From positions 1-53,648 of the forward strand of contig JAIRXU010000066.1 of the NCBI GenBank assembly GCA_031268095.1: a stretch of 53,648 bases of DNA, written 5' to 3'. Shown here in pieces: positions 1-7,930 of the stretch. The notes under the pieces are model-generated. The model did not search any database, was not told where the DNA came from, and saw only the letters and a program-made list of their open reading frames with translations. The position numbers and the translations under genes were made by a program. Source of the stretch: Oscillospiraceae bacterium (GTDB taxonomy: Bacteria > Bacillota > Clostridia > Oscillospirales > Acutalibacteraceae). How positions within the stretch are numbered: the stretch's first letter is position 1; the number at the start of each line of letters is the position of its first letter.

Positions 1-40
1 AAATGTCATGCCGATGATACTCCGCCAAACGCTCTTCCAT
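1..40 (-). CDS. 5' end of a minus-strand gene (partial)
   Basis: Only the first 13 codons are inside the window, reading MEERLAEYHRHDI from an ATG at 40-38. The start is supported by a GGAGG ribosome site (about 55-51 on the plus-strand numbering) at good spacing and by a near-perfect promoter just upstream at 66-94. Too little protein is present to name a family; the charged N-terminus looks cytoplasmic. Confidence 0.6.
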   Translation of the reverse strand, partial: MEERLAEYHRHDI

Positions 41-65
41 CAAAGAAAACCTCCGTTTTCTTTAT

Positions 66-94
66 AGTATAGCATATCTCAACCGACTTGTCAA
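66..94 (-). promoter_or_regulatory. Sigma-A promoter for the partial minus-strand gene
   Basis: On the minus strand: TTGACA (94-89), a 17-base spacer, TATACT (71-66). It lies about 25 bases upstream of the gene's ribosome site and points out of the window. Confidence 0.75.
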
Positions 95-229
95 TCTCGT
101 GACTACACAATCTAGCATAGGCGTCTCTCCTTCCTGGATTTATTATACAGCGGCTGCCCCAAAAGTCAAGATATTTGCCGCATCATCGGCCAAAATTTTT
201 GCGATCGATCATGGAAATCCCAAAATCCC

Positions 230-258
230 TTGCGTTTTTCTGGGAAAAGCGGTATACT
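230..258 (+). promoter_or_regulatory. Sigma-A promoter for the SDR gene
   Basis: TTGCGT (230-235), 17-base spacer, TATACT (253-258); transcription would begin about 25 bases before the ATG at 290. The same TTGCxT/TATACT form recurs at several other genes in this window. Confidence 0.7.
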
Positions 259-289
259 GTTCTTAATATTGCAGGAATGAGGTGTCCCC

Positions 290-1102
290 ATGTCCTCCCC
301 CACCCCCCCGACTGTTGTCGTCACTGGCGCGTCCTCTGGGATCGGTCTGGCCTGCGCGGCAGGCTTTGCCCGGCAGGGCTACACCGTCTGGGCGCTGGCG
401 CGCCGCCCGGTTCCTGTTCCGGCGGGGCTGGAAGATCGGATCCGCTGCCGCCGCGTGGACGTGACGGACGAAGCCGCGGTCCAGGCCGTTTTTGCGGAAG
501 TTGCTTCCGCCGGCCCCCTGGGCATTGTGCTGCACTGCGCGGGGATGGGCATTGCCGGAGCGGCGGAAGATACCTTGGAAGACGCTGTCCGCGCTCAGTT
601 TGAGGTCAATTATTTCGGTGTGCTCCGGGTCAACCGCTGCGCTCTGCCTTTGCTGCGGGCGCAGGGGAATGGGCTGGTCATTGTGATGGGCAGCGTGGCG
701 GGGCGGGTGGCAATTCCGTTCCAGAGCCACTACAGTTCTACCAAGCATGCCCTGGACGCCTACGTCGAGGCTCTGCGGCTGGAACTGCGTCCTTTCGGGG
801 TCCAGGCCGTGATTGTGGAGCCGGGCGACATCCGCACGGGATTCACCGCCGCGCGGCAAATGGCGCTGCCGGAAGGATCCCCCTACGAAGCCAGCTGCCG
901 CTCTGCCGTGGACCGGATGGCGCGCGACGAGGAGAACGGCGGCACACCGGAGAGCATTGCGCGGGCGGTTTTGCGTCTCGCCGGCCGCCGCCGTTTGCCC
1001 GTCCGCATGACAGTGGGGCTCCCTTATCAGGGCGTCATCTTCCTGCGGCGGGTGATGCCGGAGAAATTTTTCGCCTATGTCTTAGGAAAGCTGTACTCGT
1101 AA
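290..1102 (+). CDS. Short-chain dehydrogenase/reductase (SDR family)
   Basis: A 270-residue classical SDR oxidoreductase, expected to be a soluble NAD(P)(H)-dependent enzyme; the substrate cannot be told from sequence. The Rossmann nucleotide-binding motif TGASSGIG is at residues 12-19, and the catalytic Tyr-x3-Lys is YSSTK at 148-152, with a Ser in the preceding MGS segment. The NYFG-type segment before the catalytic Ser also fits the family. Start: ATG at 290, preceded by GAGGTG. The C-terminal tail after residue 230 is hydrophobic and longer than in the smallest SDRs, as in SDRs acting on lipid or sterol-like substrates, but that is only suggestive. The gene is monocistronic, with its own promoter and a terminator 50 bases downstream. 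Confidence 0.9.
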   Translation: MSSPTPPTVVVTGASSGIGLACAAGFARQGYTVWALARRPVPVPAGLEDRIRCRRVDVTDEAAVQAVFAEVASAGPLGIVLHCAGMGIAGAAEDTLEDAVRAQFEVNYFGVLRVNRCALPLLRAQGNGLVIVMGSVAGRVAIPFQSHYSSTKHALDAYVEALRLELRPFGVQAVIVEPGDIRTGFTAARQMALPEGSPYEASCRSAVDRMARDEENGGTPESIARAVLRLAGRRRLPVRMTVGLPYQGVIFLRRVMPEKFFAYVLGKLYS

Positions 1103-1150
1103 AAGAAATCTGCCGCATCGCATACGAGGGGAATGAGCCGCATACAATGG

Positions 1151-1178
1151 GAGAAACAGCCTTGCTGTTTCTCTTTTT
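1151..1178 (+). terminator. Rho-independent terminator after the SDR gene
   Basis: A perfect 10-bp stem (GAGAAACAGC with GCTGTTTCTC, 3-base loop) followed by TTTTT. It also argues against any translation start at 1147 for the next gene, because that start lies within the terminator. Confidence 0.85.
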
Positions 1179-1197
1179 GCGCACTGAGACGGAAAGG

Positions 1198-2109
1198 ATG
1201 ATCCGTGTGTTCGCTTGCCTCCAGCCGCAGCTCCCGCCCTCGTCCCCTGCCGCGTGGTTGCGGAATTGGCGGCATCCCCCGGTTCCGCGGCTTGTCCGCG
1301 TCGATGTACCGGGCGGGGCGCCATTTTTTCGCCTGGAGGCTGTCGAGGGCAAGAGCGGTCTGCCTTGGGCCGAGATTGAGCACGCGGCGGGGCGCTGCCG
1401 AACGCGGATGCTATTTCCGGCGGGCCTGCGCCCGCCTTGCCCCCTGAGCCAGGAAGAAGGGGGGGCAGACACTTCGGCGGGGCGGAACGGAGGCTTGCAA
1501 GCGTTCGTTCCCCGGCGGTTGCCGCTGCTGCTCTGCCTGCGCGCGGCCACCCAAGCCCTGCGGCGATGCAAAACCAAGGCGCAGGATCTCAGCGTCGCTG
1601 TCGCGGACCGGAAAGGTGTTCTCACGCGCTCGCTGGAGCCGCTGGTAATGCTGGCAGGCAGCCTGCGGGTCTTCACGCCGGACATTGCCCAATACCGCGC
1701 CACTGCGGCCGGGTTGCAGGAACGCTATGGCGCGACGCTACTGCTGGGGGACTCCCCCGCTTGCCTGGCCAACAGCAGCGTGGTGATTGCCGACGACCTG
1801 ACGCTGTTCACGGGCCGGGAACGGGGGCTGATCTTTACGCAGGATAGGCGGACCGATTTGCCCGGCTGCCGGATCGCCTGCGGACGGCTGCCTTCGCTGC
1901 GCCCCGCGACAGAGGCGCTTCGGCCGGAAGGGATCGATCCGCTGCTGTTTGCCGCAGCACTCTATGAACTATGCGGTGCGGGAGAGCTGGAACAGCAGGG
2001 CTTCGAACAGATGTCACTGCGCTTCGCGGGTCAGGAGGAAACGATGTCGGTCCAGGCCTTGGCGGCCTTGATTGACTTGGACGTGATTCCCAAATATAGC
2101 AGAATATAA
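1198..2109 (+). CDS. Conserved-looking hypothetical protein
   Basis: A protein of 303 residues that I do not recognise. It lacks a signal peptide and clear membrane segments. A middle region (roughly residues 130-200) alternates hydrophobic strands and small residues, with segments such as LAGSLRVFT and ATLLLGDSP, like a nucleotide- or phosphate-binding alpha/beta fold, but no diagnostic motif is present. The N-terminal 100 residues are rich in Pro and Arg. Start is uncertain: the ATG at 1198 sits directly after GGAAAGG, which is too close for an ideal ribosome site, while the GTG at 1207 has ideal spacing from the same AAAGGA. Upstream starts fall inside the SDR terminator. DUF1540 follows 74 bases downstream and may be cotranscribed. 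Confidence 0.6.
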   Translation: MIRVFACLQPQLPPSSPAAWLRNWRHPPVPRLVRVDVPGGAPFFRLEAVEGKSGLPWAEIEHAAGRCRTRMLFPAGLRPPCPLSQEEGGADTSAGRNGGLQAFVPRRLPLLLCLRAATQALRRCKTKAQDLSVAVADRKGVLTRSLEPLVMLAGSLRVFTPDIAQYRATAAGLQERYGATLLLGDSPACLANSSVVIADDLTLFTGRERGLIFTQDRRTDLPGCRIACGRLPSLRPATEALRPEGIDPLLFAAALYELCGAGELEQQGFEQMSLRFAGQEETMSVQALAALIDLDVIPKYSRI

Positions 2110-2183
2110 CCTGCCTGCGTCGGGCATCCTATCTTTGACCGAACGAGGTCATCGATTTTCAGAATGGAAAGGATGTTATCACT

Positions 2184-2354
2184 ATGGCGCAGACGCAGAA
2201 CAAGAACACCAACATTGGCTGTAACGTCGCCCAGTGCCGTTACAATTGCAAGGCGGATCAGTGCTGCTCCCTCAACCAGATTGACGTCGTCCAAGAAGCC
2301 AAGAACGCCAATTCCGAACACGCGACGTGCTGCCACTCGTTCGAGTGCCGCTAA
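2184..2354 (+). CDS. DUF1540 domain small Cys-rich protein
   Basis: A 56-residue cysteine-rich protein starting at ATG 2184 with GGAAAGG 11 bases upstream and ending at TAA 2352. It has eight cysteines: Cys13 and Cys18 in GCNVAQCRYNC, Cys22, the Cys27-Cys28 pair, the Cys49-Cys50 pair and Cys55. The pattern of a short NIGCNVAQCRYN-type opening, a central IDV segment and a terminal Thr-Cys-Cys-x-Ser-Phe matches DUF1540 (a small family common in Clostridia, sometimes linked to sporulation; function unknown). The cysteines could bind a metal or form disulphides; that is inference. A strong terminator follows within 20 bases. Confidence 0.85.
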   Translation: MAQTQNKNTNIGCNVAQCRYNCKADQCCSLNQIDVVQEAKNANSEHATCCHSFECR

Positions 2355-2366
2355 CGACGCGGAAAC

Positions 2367-2399
2367 AAAAAAGCCCACCCAAACGGGTGGGCCTTTTTT
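2367..2399. terminator. Bidirectional terminator between convergent genes
   Basis: An 8-bp stem, GCCCACCC paired with GGGTGGGC around an AAAC loop, flanked by six A on the left and six T on the right. It can therefore terminate both the DUF1540 transcript (plus) and the isomerase transcript (minus), whose stop is at 2417. Confidence 0.9.
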
Positions 2400-2416
2400 C
2401 TGGCAGTGATTTCCGT

Positions 2417-3250
2417 TCAGTCCCCTGGCATATATTGTTTGTCGCCGTCGTCGCCGTCCTCTTCAAGGATGTACTTTTCAAAATATGCTTTTGTGAAGCG
2501 GACGCCAAAGTCCCCGCGGGTGCCCTTCGTCCAAGCGGAGGAATGCGGTTCAATGCTGCACACGCCCTGGTAATCGTTGTCATAGAGGATCGCCATCACG
2601 GCGCCCCAAGCGATGTCATCAAAACCGGCGGGCGGATCGGAAATATTGCGGCCGTGGATGCGAACGGTTCCTTTAATATGGAAATGATAGATGTATTTTC
2701 CGTACTCCAGCATCTCTTGGAGATAATCGCCGTCGCGGTTGATGCAGTGGGATGTGTCGTACTTAATTCCCAGCCCCGGTACCAGCGGCAAGACGGCGTC
2801 CCATCCGGCTTTATTATAGATCGCGTTGCCCCAGTCGCAATTGTAAACGGCGATTTTGACGCCCTTGCCCGCAGCGTGATCTGTCAGTGAACGGAAATAG
2901 TCTGCTGCCCGCAGCGCGTTTTGGATGAAGGACATTCCCTTGACCTCATTGCAACCACAGACAAACACCGGACAACCGAGTGCTGCGGCAAAATCGATCA
3001 GCGCAAGGTCCGCTTCGTATTCCGGCTGGTCGAAGCTGCCGTCGTCCGCCAGGCGCTTGGTGCCCCAGCGGCCGATGGAGGCTACCTGTACGTCATAGGC
3101 CTGCTGGTAGCCCTGGATTTCCTCCAGATGGTCCGTGTACTCCCGTACGTCACAGCCGACGTTGACGCAGAATTCCGCATAATGCAGCCCGTATTGGCGC
3201 ACCTTTGCAAATTCCGCCTCGCTCGCGCCGGAGATGATACCTAAATGCAT
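2417..3250 (-). CDS. Sugar phosphate isomerase/epimerase-like TIM barrel
   Basis: A 277-residue protein of the xylose-isomerase-like/AP-endonuclease-2 TIM-barrel family, cytoplasmic, expected to bind one or two divalent metals and isomerise or epimerise a sugar or cyclitol; the substrate is not predictable. Family signs are the opening MHLGIIS, the strand YAEFCVNV, the metal-ligand region YDTSHCINRDGD, the HFHIKGTVR segment and the late SIEPHSS segment, in the usual order. Length is typical. The ATG at 3250 is the first residue of the fold. It has its own promoter at 3285-3313 and a shared terminator. The gene ends with a short acidic tail (EEDGDDGDK). Confidence 0.8.
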   Translation of the reverse strand: MHLGIISGASEAEFAKVRQYGLHYAEFCVNVGCDVREYTDHLEEIQGYQQAYDVQVASIGRWGTKRLADDGSFDQPEYEADLALIDFAAALGCPVFVCGCNEVKGMSFIQNALRAADYFRSLTDHAAGKGVKIAVYNCDWGNAIYNKAGWDAVLPLVPGLGIKYDTSHCINRDGDYLQEMLEYGKYIYHFHIKGTVRIHGRNISDPPAGFDDIAWGAVMAILYDNDYQGVCSIEPHSSAWTKGTRGDFGVRFTKAYFEKYILEEDGDDGDKQYMPGD

Positions 3251-3284
3251 GTGATCAGCCCTTTCTTATGTTTTGTCGGCTATC

Positions 3285-3313
3285 ATCATAGCACAATCGC
3301 GGCGAAAACGCAA
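3285..3313 (-). promoter_or_regulatory. Promoter for the isomerase-like gene
   Basis: Minus strand: TTGCGT (3313-3308), 17-base spacer, TATGAT (3290-3285), 35 bases upstream of the ATG. Confidence 0.65.
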
Positions 3314-3394
3314 GCATTTTTCGATGAAAAAAGGCCAAAATCCTGCCGTCCTTTTCGTTTCGGGGGGGCATCGGATTTTGTCGTTGAAAACCCC

Positions 3395-3423
3395 TTGCTT
3401 TTCTGGCCAAAATTTGCTATACT
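3395..3423 (+). promoter_or_regulatory. Promoter for murC
   Basis: TTGCTT (3395-3400), 17-base spacer, TATACT (3418-3423), 65 bases upstream of the murC ATG. The short 5' region between the two contains no obvious regulatory hairpin. Confidence 0.7.
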
Positions 3424-3488
3424 AAGAAGAAGCAATGGCCAAAGGAGATCTAAAGTCGAGCAACACGGACGGAAAGAGGAATTGATGT

Positions 3489-4892
3489 ATGATGCAAGAG
3501 CAACCCATTGATCAGGCCTTATCAGCGGCCCGCCGCGTTCACTTCATCGGTATCGGGGGATCGGGGATGTGCCCACTGGCAGAGATTCTGCGTCACCAGG
3601 GGTACACCATTACCGGGTCCGACAATAACGAAAGTGAGACCCTTAGCCGCGTCCGCGCGCTGGGGATTGAAGTGCAAATGGGGCAGCGGGCGGAAAATAT
3701 TCAAGGCGCGGATATGATTGTCTTCACGGCGGCGCTGCTGCCGGACAACCCCGAACTGGTTGCGGCGAAGGCCTCCGGCATCCCGACCTTTGAACGGGCA
3801 AAACTGCTGGGCGCGGTAACGCGGCGCTACCAAAACTGTATTTGCGTCTGCGGCACCCACGGCAAAACAACCACCACCGCCATGCTCACCCAAATGATGG
3901 TGACCGCTGGCCTGTCCCCTTCGGCTGTTATCGGCGGCCGGCTGCCCATGACCAACAGCAACGGGCTGGTTGGCGAAAGCGAACACATGGTTTGCGAGGC
4001 TTGCGAGTTTCAGGACACCTTTTTGGAACTGGATCCAGATGTTGCGGTGATTCTCAATATTGATGAGGATCACTTGGAATATTTCAAAAATTTGGATAAC
4101 ATCATTCAATCTTTCAGAAAATTTTCTCAAATGGCCCAAAAAGCCATTATCTATAACGGTGACGACCTCAATACCCGGCGGGCACTAGAGGGTATCCAAG
4201 ATAAACGGCTCATTTCCTTCGGACGCGGCGAAGAGAATTTTTTCCGGGCAATCAATGTTATCATGGAAGGAGCTTTTGCCCGTTACGATTTACTGTATCA
4301 CGGTGAATATCTAACCACCATCCGGTTGCAAGTTCCCGGGGAACACAATATCTCGAATTCTCTGGCAGCCATTGCCGCTGTGATGTTTTCGGGCGGCAGC
4401 GTAATGAACTGTGAGCAAGGCATTGCCTCTTTTCGGGGGGCGGGGCGCCGCTTCGAAATCTTAGGAAACTACCATGGTGTCACATTGGCGGACGACTACG
4501 CCCACCATCCGAAGGAACTGGAGGTGACGCTCACCGCGGCCAAACAGATGCCTTTCCGGCGGGTTTGGGCAGTGTTTCAGCCGTTCACTTTTTCCCGCAC
4601 GGCGCTGCTGCTGGACGATTTTGCCGCCGCCCTCTCCTTGGCCGATCGGGTGGTCCTGACGAAGATCATGGGCGCAAGGGAAGTCAATACCTATGGGATT
4701 TCCACGGCGCAACTGGCTGAAAAAATTCCCGGCAGCGTTTGGTTCGAAGAATTTCAGGAGACGGCGGAATACGTTGCCGCGCATACACAGGACGGGGATT
4801 TGGTTCTGACCTTGGGATGCGGAGATATCTACAAAGCTGGCAAGATGATGACGGAGTGTTGGAAAGCACAAAAAACAACAGGCGGCCAATAA
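3489..4892 (+). CDS. murC: UDP-N-acetylmuramate--L-alanine ligase
   Basis: A 467-residue Mur ligase that joins L-Ala to UDP-MurNAc using ATP, the first peptide-adding step of peptidoglycan synthesis in the cytoplasm. The N-terminal Rossmann domain carries FIGIGGSGM (about residues 19-27), typical of MurC. The ATP P-loop is GTHGKTTT starting at Gly122. The central domain has NIDEDHLEYF and the C-terminal domain begins near GAGRRFE, followed by the DDYAHHP motif characteristic of MurC. Full length. The ATG at 3489 has GAGGA 8 bases upstream; an adjacent second ATG is possible. It is monocistronic with its own promoter and terminator, away from any dcw cluster. Confidence 0.95.
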   Translation: MMQEQPIDQALSAARRVHFIGIGGSGMCPLAEILRHQGYTITGSDNNESETLSRVRALGIEVQMGQRAENIQGADMIVFTAALLPDNPELVAAKASGIPTFERAKLLGAVTRRYQNCICVCGTHGKTTTTAMLTQMMVTAGLSPSAVIGGRLPMTNSNGLVGESEHMVCEACEFQDTFLELDPDVAVILNIDEDHLEYFKNLDNIIQSFRKFSQMAQKAIIYNGDDLNTRRALEGIQDKRLISFGRGEENFFRAINVIMEGAFARYDLLYHGEYLTTIRLQVPGEHNISNSLAAIAAVMFSGGSVMNCEQGIASFRGAGRRFEILGNYHGVTLADDYAHHPKELEVTLTAAKQMPFRRVWAVFQPFTFSRTALLLDDFAAALSLADRVVLTKIMGAREVNTYGISTAQLAEKIPGSVWFEEFQETAEYVAAHTQDGDLVLTLGCGDIYKAGKMMTECWKAQKTTGGQ

Positions 4893-4906
4893 AAACAACA
4901 TCACCA

Positions 4907-4950
4907 ACAAAAAACAACACCGCACAAGCAGGCAAGGTGTTGTTTTTTGT
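4907..4950. terminator. Terminator after murC
   Basis: A perfect 15-bp inverted repeat (4907-4921 with 4936-4950) ending in TGTTTTTTGT, 14-base loop. The preceding 45 bases are a low-complexity AACAACA/AAAACAAC run. Confidence 0.85.
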
Positions 4951-4991
4951 CGTTGCTTTGCAGATTCTCCCCAAAAACAACAATTTTTACC

Positions 4992-5020
4992 TTGACTTTT
5001 CTTTCTCCGTCGCATATAAT
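4992..5020 (+). promoter_or_regulatory. Strong promoter for the mgtA leader
   Basis: TTGACT (4992-4997), 17-base spacer, TATAAT (5015-5020). The predicted transcript starts near 5027, giving a leader of about 205 bases before mgtA, unusually long for this window. Confidence 0.8.
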
Positions 5021-5040
5021 ATTATGTAACAAATATTGTA

Positions 5041-5147
5041 GGAGGTGAGAAGCCGTGACCGCTCGAAGTAATGGGGACAGGCGCGAAAAACATGCCTGTT
5101 CCGATCCTGCCGAGGTTCCACCTTTATGGTGGGGCTTCTCCTCCTCT
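5041..5147 (+). promoter_or_regulatory. Structured 5' leader RNA of mgtA (candidate cis-regulator)
   Basis: Three helices can be drawn by eye. P1 pairs 5047-5054 (GAGAAGCC) with 5133-5140 (GGCTTCTC) and continues across an internal loop as 5041-5045 with 5143-5147. Inside it are P2, GGGGACAGGC at 5073-5082 with GCCTGTTCC, and P3, CCACC (5118-5122) with GGTGG around TTTAT. The outer 5' strand contains a ribosome site (GGAGGTGAG) for a small reading frame, so P1 formation would hide it. The layout (promoter, folded leader, Mg2+ pump) suggests control of mgtA, as M-box RNAs or mgtL do in other bacteria. I could not match the sequence to the M-box, yybP-ykoY or any other family from memory. Confidence 0.55.
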
Positions 5148-5159
5148 GGAATAGGCTAA
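5055..5159 (+). CDS. Candidate 34-residue leader peptide upstream of mgtA
   Basis: A GTG start at 5055 lies a short distance after GGAGGTGAG (5041-5049) and opens 34 codons ending at TAA 5157. The peptide begins MTARSNGDRREKHAC and later reads DPAEVPPLWWGF before ending SSSGIG. The acidic Asp-Pro-x-Glu segment, the Pro-Pro pair (codons 5118-5123) and the adjacent Trp-Trp are the kind of residues that slow ribosomes; the enterobacterial mgtL leader of mgtA is also a short acidic, proline-rich peptide. The pausing region lies in helix P3 and just before the 3' arm of P1. The peptide could alternatively be fortuitous coding within a structured RNA. The mgtA start is 74 bases downstream. Confidence 0.45.
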   Translation: MTARSNGDRREKHACSDPAEVPPLWWGFSSSGIG

Positions 5160-5233
5160 TATTCTTTGCGTCCTGTTCACACATTACTGTATTCCCAGAC
5201 CAAATACTGTAATTGTATGAAAGGATGAATCCC

Positions 5234-7876
5234 ATGAAGTTTCGTAACAAGAAGAATGATGCTGTTGCTCTGAAGCAAAACGCCTGCGAGGCGCTGCTGC
5301 GCGAATACGCCTTTTGCCGAGAAGATACGTTGTTGGACCTGCTGGGCTCTACCCGGCGGGGCGTTTCTGTTAACCTGGCGGAAGAAAAGTTGGAAGATAT
5401 TGGGCCAAACATTATCGTTGCCGGACACCAGGTCGGTCCGTTTGGCCGGCTGCTGAAGGCGCTGATCAATCCCTTCAACCTCGTGTTATTCCTCATTGCG
5501 GCAATTACCTTTGTGACCGACGTGATCATTCAGCCGTCCAGCGATTACACGACTTGCGCCATCATCCTTGCGCTGATTCTGGTTTCCAGCGCTGTGGCAT
5601 TCATTCAGGGAGAGCGTTCCAACGCCGCCGCCGCAAAACTGTCCGACATGATTACGAACAAAGCGGATGTTTGGCGGGACGGAAAACTAGTGGAAATCCC
5701 CATTGACGAGATTGTCCCGGGAGATTTGGTGAAACTGTCGGCGGGCGACATGATCCCGGGAGATGTGCGTTTTCTCAGCGCGAAGGATGCTTTTGTTGCT
5801 CAGGCGGCACTGACGGGAGAATCTGCGCCTGTGGAAAAATTCAGCGAAGTCCGCAGCTCCGCGGCTGAGACCCTGACGGATGTCTGCAACATTGGCTTCA
5901 TGGGGTCCAACATGGTCAGCGGCAGCGCGGAAGCCATGGTGCTCACCACAGGGAACGACACTTATTTTGGCAGCATGGCCAAGACACTTTCGGGAGACAA
6001 AGCAAAAAACAGTTTTGAACGTGGCGTGGATGCCGTGAGCAAGCTGCTGCTTCGCTTTATGATGGTCATGGTTCCCGTGATTTTTGTGGTCAATATCGTC
6101 ACAAAAGGTGAGCTCATGGACTCGTTGCTGTTCGCTGTCACCATGGCGGTAGGCCTAACGCCAGAAATGCTGCCGATGATCATGACTTCTACCCTGGCCA
6201 AAGGCGCAGTGTCGATGTCCAAGCATAAGGTGATCGTCAAGACACTCAGCGCCATCCAAACGTTCGGTGAGATGGACATTCTCTGCACCGACAAAACCGG
6301 TACGTTAACCGAGGACAAAATTGTTTTGGAGAAATACATGGACGTCCACGGCAAGGATGACATGCGAATTCTCCGCCATGCTTACCTCAACAGCTACTAT
6401 CAGACGGGGCTGAAAAATCTGATTGACCTGGCCATCATCAACCGCGCCAGGGAAAATGATCTGGAGCAGATTCTGGATCGTTACGGACGCATCGACGAGA
6501 TTCCATTTGACTTCACCCGCCGCCGAATGAGCGTCGTGCTGGAAAGTAAGGATGGAAAGCGGCAGCTAATCACCAAGGGCGCGGTCGATGAAGTGTTGGC
6601 GATTTGTAAATATGTGGAATATGGCGGGGATATCTTGCCGCTGCAAGGCGAATTGTTGCAGGAAGCCCGCCGGGTTTATGAAGAAAACAACCGAGACGGC
6701 CTGCGGGTTATCGCTGTCGCTCAGAAAAATGACGTAGCCGATGCGACTACTTTCGGGGTGGCCGACGAAAGCGACATGGTTCTGCTTGGCTTCGTCGGTT
6801 TCCTGGATCCCCCGAAAGAGAGCGCGAAGATTGCCATTGCCGCGCTGCAAGGACACGGAGTACGCACCGTCGTCCTCACGGGAGACAGCGAGGGTGTGGC
6901 AGTGAAAGTCTGCAAAAAGGTCGGCGTAGCGACCGAGCATATTCTGAGCGGCAAAGATGTAGAGGCCATGAGCGACGAGCAATTGGCCGAGGCAATCCAG
7001 CGCTGTGACCTTTTCTCGAAACTTTCCCCGTCCCAGAAGCAGCGGCTGGTCGAGGCCCTCCAAAAAGCGGGCCATACCGTCGGCTACATGGGCGACGGTA
7101 TTAACGACGCGCCCGCCCTGCGGCAGGCTGATGTCGGAATCTCCGTAGACAGCGGCGTAGACATTGCGAAAGAAACAGCAGACCTGATTTTGCTCCAAAA
7201 AGACCTGATGGTGCTGGAAGAAGGTGTTGTGGAGGGGCGCCGCACCTTTGGAAATATCATGAAATATATTAAAATGGCGGCCAGCGGCAACTTCGGCAAT
7301 ATGATTTCCGTCATGTTCGCGAGTCTGTTTATCCGCCCGTTCCTGCCGATGATGCCAGTGCATATTCTAGTCCAAAATTTGCTTTGCGACTTTTCCCAAA
7401 TCGGGATTCCTTTCGACCGGGTGGACCGGGCGTACCTTGAGCAGCCACGCCGCTGGGAAACCAAAAGCATCCGGCGCTTCATGTTGCTGATGGGGCCGCT
7501 GAGTTCTATCTTCGATGTTGCCTGCTACGCGGTGCTTTGGTGGGCCTTCGGTTTCCGCAGCGCAGAGTATTCCACTTTTTTTCAGACAGGCTGGTTCATC
7601 TTCGGGACGCTTTCGCAGATTGTCGTAGTGCATATGATTCGCACCCAGCGAATTCCTTTGCTGCAAAGCCGGGCTTCGCTCCCGCTGACACTTTCCACCT
7701 TGGGCGTTGGCATCCTCGCCGTGGTTGCCGCATTCACCGGAATCGCCGCAACGCTGGACTTTGTCGCTTTGCCGTTGCTTTTTGCGCCATGGATGGCGCT
7801 TCTGCTGGTCGGCTACTGCGCTGCAGTGCAGCTGTTTAAATTCTTCTATGTCCGCCGCTTCAAGGAGTGGCTCTGA
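5234..7876 (+). CDS. mgtA: Magnesium-translocating P-type ATPase
   Basis: An 880-residue P3B-type ATPase expected to import Mg2+ across the cytoplasmic membrane, driven by ATP. The actuator loop carries LTGESAPVEK; the phosphorylation site is CTDKTGTL with Asp353; the hinge is MGDGINDAPALRQADVGI; and the segment from KETADLILL through GNFGNMISVMFASLF and QNLLCDFSQIGIPFD is typical of MgtA/MgtB. About ten membrane segments are visible (two before the actuator loop, two before the P domain and six at the C-terminus). Start: ATG 5234 with GAAAGGA 8 bases upstream, rather than the ATG at 5225 that overlaps this site. Probably regulated by the structured leader at 5041-5159. A second Mg transporter, mgtE, is at 50968. 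Confidence 0.93.
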   Translation: MKFRNKKNDAVALKQNACEALLREYAFCREDTLLDLLGSTRRGVSVNLAEEKLEDIGPNIIVAGHQVGPFGRLLKALINPFNLVLFLIAAITFVTDVIIQPSSDYTTCAIILALILVSSAVAFIQGERSNAAAAKLSDMITNKADVWRDGKLVEIPIDEIVPGDLVKLSAGDMIPGDVRFLSAKDAFVAQAALTGESAPVEKFSEVRSSAAETLTDVCNIGFMGSNMVSGSAEAMVLTTGNDTYFGSMAKTLSGDKAKNSFERGVDAVSKLLLRFMMVMVPVIFVVNIVTKGELMDSLLFAVTMAVGLTPEMLPMIMTSTLAKGAVSMSKHKVIVKTLSAIQTFGEMDILCTDKTGTLTEDKIVLEKYMDVHGKDDMRILRHAYLNSYYQTGLKNLIDLAIINRARENDLEQILDRYGRIDEIPFDFTRRRMSVVLESKDGKRQLITKGAVDEVLAICKYVEYGGDILPLQGELLQEARRVYEENNRDGLRVIAVAQKNDVADATTFGVADESDMVLLGFVGFLDPPKESAKIAIAALQGHGVRTVVLTGDSEGVAVKVCKKVGVATEHILSGKDVEAMSDEQLAEAIQRCDLFSKLSPSQKQRLVEALQKAGHTVGYMGDGINDAPALRQADVGISVDSGVDIAKETADLILLQKDLMVLEEGVVEGRRTFGNIMKYIKMAASGNFGNMISVMFASLFIRPFLPMMPVHILVQNLLCDFSQIGIPFDRVDRAYLEQPRRWETKSIRRFMLLMGPLSSIFDVACYAVLWWAFGFRSAEYSTFFQTGWFIFGTLSQIVVVHMIRTQRIPLLQSRASLPLTLSTLGVGILAVVAAFTGIAATLDFVALPLLFAPWMALLLVGYCAAVQLFKFFYVRRFKEWL

Positions 7877-7896
7877 ACGGCGCGTCAGAAAACGAC

Positions 7897-7929
7897 AAGC
7901 TCCCTTATTTTTGACAAGGGAGCTTTTTT
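7897..7929 (+). terminator. Terminator after mgtA
   Basis: Perfect 10-bp stem AAGCTCCCTT / AAGGGAGCTT with a 9-base loop, followed by a T run. The smr gene converges on it from the other side (stop at 7931). Confidence 0.85.
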
Positions 7930-7930
7930 G

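Noticed and set aside
1147-1197. Upstream ATG start for the unknown protein at 1198
   Set aside because: It lies in the SDR terminator stem and has no ribosome site.
5041-5147. M-box, yybP-ykoY or other known riboswitch identity for the mgtA leader
   Set aside because: I could not recognise the conserved bases of these families; a covariance-model search is needed, so I described it as an unclassified structured leader.
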